Shown piece by piece: positions 49,101 to 59,600 of a stretch of DNA of 64,000 nt. Origin of the DNA: Maea johnstoni (lineage: Eukaryota; Annelida; Polychaeta; Spionida; Magelonidae). How positions within the stretch are numbered: the stretch's first letter is position 1; each line of letters begins with the position of its first letter. The position numbers were made by a program, and so were the translations under genes. Under the pieces are notes generated by a model that saw only the letters and a list, made by a program, of their open reading frames with translations, had not been told where the DNA came from and did no database searches. The stretch covers positions 134,001-198,000 of the forward strand of contig OZ012687.1 of assembly GCA_963942565.1 (NCBI GenBank), given 5' to 3'.

Positions 49101-52100
49101 TGTTGGGAGGTTACTTGAGGACTTACAGGAGTAGGGTGTCCCTCCAGATTGTTGGGAGGTTACTTGAGGACTTACAGGAGTAGGGTGTCCCTCCAGATTG
49201 TTGGGAGGTTACTTGAGGACTTACAGGAGTAGGGTGTCCCTCCAGATTGTTGGGAGGTTACTTGAGGACTTACAGGAGTAGGGTGTCCCTCCAGATTGTT
49301 GGGAGGTTACTTGAGGACTTACAGGAGTAGGGTGTCCCTCCAGATTGTTGGGAGGTTACTTGAGGACTTACAGGAGTAGGGTGTCCCTCCAGATTGTTGG
49401 GAGGTTACTTGAGGACTTACAGGAGTAGGGTGTCCCTCCAGATTGTTGGGAGGTTACTTGAGGACTTACAGGAGTAGGGTGTCCCTCCAGATTGTTGGGA
49501 GGTTACTTGAGGACTTACAGGAGTAGGGTGTCCCTCCAGATTGTTGGGAGGTTACTTGAGGACTTACAGGAGTAGGGTGTCCCTCCAGATTGTTGGGGGG
49601 TTACTTGAGGACTTACAGGAGTAGGGTGTCCCTCCAGATTGTTGGGAGGTTACTTGAGGACTTACAGGAGTAGGGTGTCCCTCCAGATTGTTGGGAGGTT
49701 ACTTGAGGACTTACAGGAGTAGGGTGTCCCTCCAGATTGTTGGGAGGTTACTTGAGGACTTACAGGAGTAGGGTGTCCCTCCAGATTGTTGGGAGGTTAC
49801 TTGAGGACTTACAGGAGTAGGGTGTCCCTCCAGATTGTTGGGAGGTTACTTGAGGACTTACAGGAGTAGGGTGTCCCTCCAGATTGTTGGGAGGTTACTT
49901 GAGGACTTACAGGAGTAGGGTGTCCCTCCAGATTGTTGGGAGGTTACTTGAGGACTTACAGGAGTAGGGTGTCCCTCCAGATTGTTGGGAGGTTACTTGA
50001 GGACTTACAGGAGTAGGGTGTCCCTCCAGATTGTTGGGAGGTTACTTGAGGACTTACAGGAGTAGGGTGTCCCTCCAGATTGTTGGGAGGTTACTTGAGG
50101 ACTTACAGGAGTAGGGTGTCCCTCCAGATTGTTGGGAGGTTACTTGAGGACTTACGGGAGTGGGGTGTCCCTCCAGATCGTTGTCGATCTTCCTGAGGTT
50201 GAGGAGGTCTGAGACGGGGAAGAGTCCGGCCTCGGCCCAGGCGGCGTAGAGGGCGGGGCAGGCTTACTTACGGGAGTGGGGTGTCCCTCCAGATAGTTGT
50301 CGATCTTCCTGAGGTTAAGGAGGTCTGAGACAGGGAAGAGTCCGGCCTCAGGCCAGGCGGCATAGAGGGCGGGGCAGGCTTACTTACGGGAGTGGGGTGT
50401 CCCTCCAGATCGTTGTCGATCTTTCTGAGGTTGAGGTCTGAGACGGGGAAGAGTCCGGCCTCGGCCCAGGCGGCGTAGAGGGCGGGGCAGGCTTACTTAC
50501 GGGAGTGGGGTGTCCCTCCAGATCGTTGTCGATCTTCCTGAGGTTGAGGTCTGAGACGGGGAAGAGTCCGGCCTCGGCCCAGGCGGCGTAGAGGGCGGGG
50601 CAGGCTTACTTACGGGAGTGGGGTGTCCCTCCAGATAGTTGTCGATCTTCCTGAGGTTGAGGAGGTCTGAGACGGGGAAGAGTCTGGCCTCGGCCCAGGC
50701 GGCGTAGAGGGCGGGGCAGGCTTACTTACAGGAGTGGGGTGTCCCTCCAGATCGTTGTCGATCTTCCTGAGGTTGAGGAGGTCTGAGACGGGGAAGAGTC
50801 CGGCCTCGGGCCAGGTGGTGTAGAGGGCGGGCAGGCTTACTTACGGGAGTGGGGTGTCCCTCCAGATCGTTGTCAATCTTCCTGAGGTTGAGGAGGTCTG
50901 AGACGGGGAAGAGTCCGGCCTCGGCCCAGGCGGTGTAGAGGGCGGGGCAGGCTTACTTACGGGAGTGGGGTGTCCCTCCAGATCGTTGTCGATCTTCCTG
51001 AGGTTAAGGAGGTCTGAGACGGGGAAGAGTCCGGCCTCGGCCCAGGCGGCGTAGAGGGCGGGGCAGGCATACTTACGGGAGTGGGGTGTCCCTCCAGATC
51101 GTTGTCGATCTTCCTGAGGTTGAGGTCTGAGACGGGGAAGAGTCCGGCCTCGGCCCAGGCGGCGTAGAGGGCGGGGCAGGCTTACTTACGGGAGTGGGGT
51201 GTCCCTCCAGATCGTTGTCGATCTTCCTGAGGTTGAGGTCTGAGACGGGGAAGAGTCCGGCCTCAGCCCAGGCGGCGTAGAGGGCGGGGCAGGCTTACTT
51301 ACGGGAGTGGGGTGTCCCTCCAGATCGTTGTCGATCTTCCTGAGGTTAAGGTCTGAGACGGGGAAGAGTCCGGCCTCGGCCCAGGCAGCGTAGAGGGCGG
51401 GGCAGGCTTACTTACGGGAGTGGGGTGTCCCTCCAGATCGTTGTCGATCTTCCTGAGGTTGAGGTCTGAGACGGGGAAGAGTCCGGCCTCAGCCCAGGCG
51501 GCGTAGAGGGCGGGGCAGGCATACTTACGGGAGTGGGGTGTCCCTCCAGATCGTTGTCAATCTTCCTGAGGTTGAGGAGGTCTGAGATGGGGAAGAGTCC
51601 GGCCTCGGCCCAGGCGGCGTAGAGGGCGGGGCAGGCATACTTACGGGAGTGGGGTGTCCCTCCAGATCGTTGTCGATCTTCCTGAGGTTGAGGAGGTCTG
51701 AGACGGGGAAGAGTTCGGCCTCGGCCCAGGCGGCGTAGAGGGCGGGGAAGGCTTACTTACGGGAGTGGGGTGTCCCTCCAGATCGTTGTCGATCTTCTTG
51801 AGGTTGAGGAGGTCTGAGACGGGGAAGAGTTCGGCCTCGGCCCAGGCGGCGTAGAGGGCGGGGAAGGCTTACTTACGGGAGTGGGGTGTCCCTCCAGATC
51901 GTTGTCGATCTTCCTGAGGTTGAGGAGGTCTGAGACGGGGAAGAGTTCGGCCTCGGCCCAGGCGGCGTAGAGGGCGGGGAAGGCTTACTTACGGGAGTGG
52001 GGTGTCCCTCCAGATCGTTGTCGATCTTCCTGAGGTTGAGGAGGTCTGAGACGGGGAAGAGTCTGGCCTCGGCCCAGGCGGCGTAGAGGGCGGGGCAGGC

Positions 52101-55100
52101 TTACTTACGGGAGTGGGGTGTCCCTCCAGATCGTTGTCGATCTTCCTGAGGTTGAGGAGGTCTGAGACAGGGAAGAGTCCGGCCTCGGCCCAGGCAGCGT
52201 AGAGGGCGGGGCAGGCTTACTTACGGGAGTGGGGTGTCCCTCCAGATCGTTGTCGATCTTCCTGAGGTTGAGGAGGTCTGAGACGGGGAAGAGTCCGGCC
52301 TCGGCCCAGGCGGCGTAGAGGGCGGGGCAGGCTTACTTACGGGAGTGGGGTGTCCCTCCAGATCGTTGTCGATCTTCCTGAGGTTGAGGAGGTCTGAGAC
52401 GGGGAAGAGTCCGGCCTCGGCCCAGGCGGCGTAGAGGGCGGGGCAGGCTTACTTACGGGAGTGGGGTGTCCCTCCAGATCGTTGTCGATCTTCCTGAGGT
52501 TGAGGAGGTCTGAGACGGGGAAGAGTCCGGCCTCGGCCCAGGCGGCGTAGAGGGCGGGGCAGGCTTACTTACGGGAGTGGGGTGTCCCTCCAGATCGTTG
52601 TCGATCTTCCTGAGGTTGAGGTATGAGACGGGGAAGAGTCCGGCCTCGGCCCAGGCAGCGTAGAGGGCGGGGCAGGCTTACTTACGGGAGTGGGGTGTCC
52701 CTCCAGATCGTTGTCGATCTTCCTGAGGTTGAGGAGGTCTGAGACGGGGAAGAGTCTGGCCTCGGCCCAGGCGGCGTAGAGGGCGGGGCAGGCTTACTTA
52801 CGGGAGTGGGGTGTCCCTCCAGATCGTTGTCAATCTTCCTGAGGTTGAGGAGGTCTGAGACGGGGAAGATTCCGGCCTCGGCCCAGGCAGCGTAGAGGGC
52901 GGGGCAGGCTTACTTACGGGAGTGGGGTGTCCCTCCAGATTGTTGTCGATCTTCCTGAGGTTGAGGAGGTCTGAGACGGGGAAGAGTCCGGCCTCGGCCC
53001 AGGCAGCGTAGAGGGCGGGGCAGGCTTACTTACGGGAGTGGGGTGTCCCTCCAGATTGTTGTCGATCTTCCTGAGGTTAAGGTCTGAGACGGGGAAGAGT
53101 CCGGCCTCGGGCCAGGCAGCGTAGAGGGCGGGGCAGGCTTACTTACGGGAGTGGGGTGTCCCTCCAGATCGTTGTCGATCTTCCTGAGGTTAAGGTCTGA
53201 GACGGGGAAGAGTCCGGCCTCGGCCCAGGCAGCGTAGAGGGCGGGGCAGGCTTACTTACGGGAGTGGGGTGTCCCTCCAGATCGTTGTCAATCTTCCTGA
53301 GGTTGAGGAGGTCTGAGATGGGGAAGAGTCCGGCCTCGGCCCAGGCAGCGTAGAGGGCGGGGCAGGCTTACTTACGGGAGTGGGGTGTCCCTCCAGATCG
53401 TTGTCGATCTTCCTGAGGTTGAGGTCTGAGACGGGGAAGAGTCCGGCCTCGGCCCAGGCGGCGTAGAGGGCGGGGCAGGCTTACTTACGGGAGTGGGGTG
53501 TCCCTCCAGATCGTTGTCGATCTTCCTGAGGTTAAGGTCTGAGACGGGGAAGAGTCCGGCCTCGGCCCAGGCAGCGTAGAGGGCGGGGCAGGCTTACTTA
53601 CGGGAGTGGGGTGTCCCTCCAGATCGTTGTCGATCTTCCTGAGGTTAAGGTCTGAGACGGGGAAGAGTCCGGCCTCGGCCCAGGCAGCGTAGAGGGCGGG
53701 GCAGGCTTACTTACGGGAGTGGGGTGTCCCTCCAGATCGTTGTCGATCTTCCTGAGGTTGAGGTCTGAGACGGGGAAGAGTCCGGCCTCAGCCCAGGCGG
53801 CGTAGAGGGCGGGGCAGGCATACTTACGGGAGTGGGGTGTCCCTCCAGATCGTTGTCAATCTTCCTGAGGTTGAGGAGGTCTGAGACAGGGAAGAGTCCG
53901 GCCTCGGCCCAGGCAGCGTAGAGGGCGGGGCAGGCTTACTTACGGGAGTGGGGTGTCCCTCCAGATCGTTGTCGATCTTCCTGAGGTTGAGGAGGTCTGA
54001 GACGGGGAAGAGTCCGGCCTCGGCCCAGGCAGCGTAGAGGGCGGGGCAGGCTTACTTACGGGAGTGGGGTGTCCCTCCAGATTGTTGTCGATCTTCCTGA
54101 GGTTGAGGAGGTCTGAGACGGGGAAGAGTCCGGCCTCGGCCCAGGCAGCGTAGAGGGCGGGGCAGGCTTACTTACGGGAGTGGGGTGTCCCTCCAGATTG
54201 TTGTCGATCTTCCTGAGGTTGAGGAGGTCTGAGACGGGGAAGAGTTCGGCCTCGGCCCAGGCGGCATAGAGGGCGGGGCAGGCTTACTTACGGGAGTGGG
54301 GTGTCCCTCCAGATTGTTGTCGATCTTCCTGAGGTTGAGGAGGTCTGAGACGGGGAAGAGTCCGGCCTCGGCCCAGGCGGCGTAGAGGGCGGGGCAGGCT
54401 TACTTACGGGAGTGGGGTGTCCCTCCAGATTGTTGTCGATCTTCCTGAGGTTGAGGAGGTCTGAGACGGGGAAGAGTCCGGCCTCGGCCCAGGCGGCATA
54501 GAGGGCGGGGCAGGCTTACTTACGGGAGTGGGGTGTCCCTCCAGATTGTTGTCGATCTTCCTGAGGTTGAGGAGGTCTGAGACGGGGAAGAGTCCGGCCT
54601 CGGCCCAGGCAGCGTAGAGGGCGGGGCAGGCTTACTTACGGGAGTGGGGTGTCCCTCCAGATTGTTGTCGATCTTCCTGAGGTTGAGGAGGTCTGAGACG
54701 GGGAAGAGTCCGGCCTCGGCCCAGGCAGCGTAGAGGGCGGGGCAGGCTTACTTACGGGAGTGGGGTGTCCCTCCAGATCGTTGTCGATCTTCCTGAGGTT
54801 AAGGTCTGAGACGGGGAAGAGTCCGGCCTCGGCCCAGGCAGCGTAGAGGGCGGGGCAGGCTTACTTACGGGAGTGGGGTGTCCCTCCAGATCGTTGTCAA
54901 TCTTCCTGAGGTTGAGGAGGTCTGAGATGGGGAAGAGTCCGGCCTCGGCCCAGGCAGCGTAGAGGGCGGGGCAGGCTTACTTACGGGAGTGGGGTGTCCC
55001 TCCAGATCGTTGTCGATCTTCCTGAGGTTGAGGAGGTCTGAGACGGGGAAGAGTCCGGCCTCGGCCCAGGCGGCGTAGAGGGCGGGGCAGGCTTACTTAC

Positions 55101-56492
55101 GGGAGTGGGGTGTCCCTCCAGATCGTTGTCGATCTTCCTGAGGTTAAGGTCTGAGACGGGGAAGAGTCCGGCCTCGGCCCAGGCAGCGTAGAGGGCGGGG
55201 CAGGCTTACTTACGGGAGTGGGGTGTCCCTCCAGATCGTTGTCAATCTTCCTGAGGTTGAGGAGGTCTGAGATGGGGAAGAGTCCGGCCTCGGCCCAGGC
55301 AGCGTAGAGGGCGGGGCAGGCTTACTTACGGGAGTGGGGTGTCCCTCCAGATCGTTGTCGATCTTCCTGAGGTTGAGGAGGTCTGAGACAGGGAAGAGTC
55401 CGGCCTCGGCCCAGGCGGCGTAGAGGGCGGGGCAGGCTTACTTACGGGAGTGGGGTGTCCCTCCAGATAGTTGTCGATCTTCCTGAGGTTGAGGTCTGAG
55501 ACGGGGAAGAGTCCGGCCTCGGCCCAGGCAGCGTAGAGGGCGGGGCAGGCTTACTTACGGGAGTGGGGTGTCCCTCCAGATCGTTGTCGATCTTCCTGAG
55601 GTTGAGGAGGTCTGAGACGGGGAAGAGTCCGGCCTCGGCCCAGGCGGCGTAGAGGGCGGGGCAGGCGTGGCCCTTGGACATGACGAACCTGTCGCTGTTG
55701 ACATCGCGCGGCGCCTTCACCTTGTAGCGCATGGTGTTGAAGAAGAGAACCGACAGGATCTCGGCACACGACGCACATGATGTCGGGTGACTGCAACGAG
55801 AGAAAGTCAACATCAGTTTCATGTACAATACTGTAGAGCACAAGTTCACACACGTTTACCCAACTCATACTTAAGAGTTCCTCTAGAAATTGTTGTCTGA
55901 ATCATTGACACTTGTGATAATTAGCTGGGAATTCAAAACGACTTCTCAAAATATTTGAAGGAGAGTAGATGTTCTGATGAACTTTTTCCTTCAAATATTT
56001 TCCGAACAATATTCACATGTTTATATATTTAATAAAAATGATTTGGGATGAAAATGTGGCTCATATATGGTATGTAAACAAAGTGATAATATGAAGTGTG
56101 ACAATTTGTATTTTGTGCAGACCTATCCCATATAAAGGAGAGAGACAAAACTATGTGCGATTTGAAAATTTTACATTTTTGAGGCTGGGGGCAGCATGCC
56201 AGGTTAAAATCTTCCTCTCTATGGTCTTTTGTGATGTTTATTTTAGTATCAAATGGAGAGCTTCATTGAGTTCTCAAGCTTATGACATGTCCATTATAAA
56301 CATGGTGAGGCATATTATTCAGGGGTCCAGTTACACACTAGCCCGATAGCCCGAGGCTACAGTAAATTATTTCGGGCTATAAGAATATTTGCCTTTGTAG
56401 CCCGGCTGGCTATCAGAAAAGTTTGACATTTTTCAGGTCATGCCCAGAGGAATAACAATACTATAAGCATTGTGTGTGTGTGTGTATATATA

Positions 56493-56557
<65 letters not shown>

Positions 56558-56562
56558 GTATA

Positions 56563-56600
<38 letters not shown>

Positions 56601-59600
56601 TTAGGATAACCGAGGCAGCTCGTTTTTGTTTTTGTTTTTTAATGGGGCTATAAAATTTTCTATCGGGCTATGAAGTTTTGGGAACCTATAGCCCGGCGGT
56701 CTTCCTCAGTTTCTTGCCGTAGCCTGACCCCTGTTATTGCGACAACAAAACTTAGGTGAAATCTTTCTCGTGGAAGCATCACTTGGAATGATGTTGAAGG
56801 GAGAAATGATTATCACTACCCAATCAACAAATATAATATTCTGCAAATATTCTGCCAAAATGTCTTGTTTCCAGTATAGTTTCATTCAAATATGAGCACC
56901 TTGAAGATAAGTTTTGCAGCTAAGTCCAGTGTGTATAACTGACTCTCTCACTCATCTGGAGCGATAAAAATGGTCCAAGAATGCAAGACCTCCATTTGAC
57001 CTGACCAAGTGGGCGTACGAATGATAGGGCTGGTCTCAAGGGTTTTGTATAAGTTGGCTATTTACAACATGATCTTATGCCAGGATTTTACACTGAAAAT
57101 GCAAACGAATGCATCTCAGACAGTGTGCAACATAACCACTGGCCCTGTTGCAAGTTGCAAGTGAATTTGGCAAAATAAACGTCAACGGGGCAAGCTGAAC
57201 AAGACCCTGACCTGCCCTGCTTGGCAAGTAATGTTTTGGGTTAAGTCAATCTCCCCTTTGTTTAACAAAGGTTGGCGGGCAAATGGAAGTGCCAGCGGGG
57301 CAAGTCAACTTTAGGGGCAGCTTGCCCTGCTCAGAAAATAATGTTTTGCAACCTATGTTGCACCCTGTCAGAGATCTGCATTTCAACATTTTCCAGGGGT
57401 TTGAGTCCCCAGATTCCACAAGCACTGACTTGGTGGTGTCTGGTATTTTCTTGGCATCTCTTCTGCACAGGCATCTTGCTGTCATAACGACATAAACTAT
57501 GGGTGACCAAATACTCAAAAAGTGAATAGCCCATTTAAGCTACTGAGCCACGACTTGACATGCCTGTGTTAACTAGCTCTTTCATGAGTCTCACTGATAA
57601 TATAGTCAGATATACCCAGAGTAGCACTAGTTTGATTAAAATTAGTCCTCATGGGGACCGGCTAGAGCTGTGTTTGATGAATTTCAAACCACAAACCAGG
57701 AGAACAGTTCTGCCATCTATAGTTTGAAAGAGACATCAAACCTATTTCCCATCTAGAACACCTAGTGGTGATGACATTATAAATACCTAACTCAGCCAGA
57801 GAACCAGGCTGTGGTGAACATTGAAAAATAACCCCACACACTATCAGAGAGGTCTATTTAAATATATTTTCCCTGATTGTATACAGCCACTGTAAATCTG
57901 AGCTATAAGACAGAATTGTTCTGTACAGGGAGTGCTATAGGTCAATGAGGAGACCAGTGCATGTAATCATAGTGCACTAAATACAAACATGATGCAGCTT
58001 TTTACTGCTCAGAACAAAGCTGAAGACATGAACACAGAGTCCAAAGTAAATCTAGCAGAAGTTACCAGATTCACTGTGTTGATAGACTTGATAACCTAAG
58101 AGATAGTGTGATGTAGATCAGTAGATGTACAACATATTATTCAAAACCCAACCAACCACAGAGAATTGGGTCTGATATTAAAAGGGGCCTGCTTTTGCCT
58201 TAGGCTCTGAATTTTTTAAGGACCAATGCCAGAGCACGATCAAGAGGAAAAGATAGGCGGCCAGCTGTGATCCGACAACTTCTTTCCTTATCGCAACCAA
58301 GAGTGGTAGACTAAAAACCTTCCAGGGTTTTTGGTCCCCAATATATCTACATATGAAAGATAACCTTTGATATTTCCATTGATGTTTATCATGAGGTTGT
58401 TTTTATACAACAAAATGCAATGCAAGAAAATGGTATCTGCATATGATATGTTTATTCTATATACAACTGTTATCTATTTTTGTGTGTCCTGATATCCATG
58501 TTATATTAATAAAAAAACAGGTGGCACAGTCAAATGGACTGATTGCACCAAAATTAAAAAAAAACTTCTTTCCTTCCTGGATCTATTTCAAACCTATTTT
58601 AGTCATTTCTATGAATTAATCATTTTTTTGTCACTTCCTACATATGTACTGGACTGCCTAACATGGACATAACATTTACTACCAAATACTTGAACCCATT
58701 GTATAACTAGAGAGGCATAGAATATGATACTGAGTGATCAGACTGTTATCATAGAGGCTGGATAATTCCACTGCAGCGAAGATTCTTTTTAGGAGCGACA
58801 CCCAAAAAAATTCCACGCACACTCAACTTTAATCCATGACTTTCTTATCAACATGTACCTTTTATAATGCACAAAAAGAAATCAGCTCCTTCACATCTTA
58901 AAGGAGGCAGTTCCCTATTAATCAATGGCATTGCTGTAGCTGACAGTGCTAAATCTAACAAAATTATGTCCCTGGGAGGCAGACAGTATTATATTTACAT
59001 ACATACATACAAATATGTGTGTCTGTGTGTGTGTGTGTGTGTGCACATTGTGGGCCGCCAAGTGCTTACAACTTGTGCATGTATGTATGTTGTAATTAGG
59101 GCTAGGAATCGCTCAGAAATTTCTGCTCGATTAATCTCCAAAGTTTCCAACTGATCAATCGCTTAAGTGGCCCTATATCCTTCAAAACAGGCTAGTACAG
59201 GTGAACTTGGATATGACAGACTCAATGGGACCAGGAAAATTGGTCCGTCACATGCAAAATCTGTCGTATACATATGACAACAGTGATAAAAGCTAACACT
59301 AGCCCACTAGCCAATGCGAGTTTCTTTCAAATTGGGCGAGTTAGAGTCAAAATATGCTCGCCCATTGGGCGAGTGAACAATTCCCCACCCCTCAATATAA
59401 AAATTCCCACCCCAAACCCTTTGTTTTGAAAAATAAAAAGGAAAAACTAAGAACAAATGCTCACGTCTTGTTTACATCCCCGCCATTTGCAACAGGCTTA
59501 GCCTGACCTGGACTAGTAAGTTCAAAAATTCACTAGCCCAGTGGGCTAGTAATAGTAAAAATTAGTCTTTATGACTGTGACAAATACTTGATATGCATCG

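Noticed and set aside
50156-55558. Extra alternative exons of TKT
   Set aside because: Each copy has a donor but no acceptor or polypyrimidine tract, so they cannot be stand-alone exons; they are treated as repeat units.
57246-57534. Overlapping frames of 67-90 codons on both strands
   Set aside because: They straddle the hAT-like MITE at 57121-57367 and show no conserved pattern.
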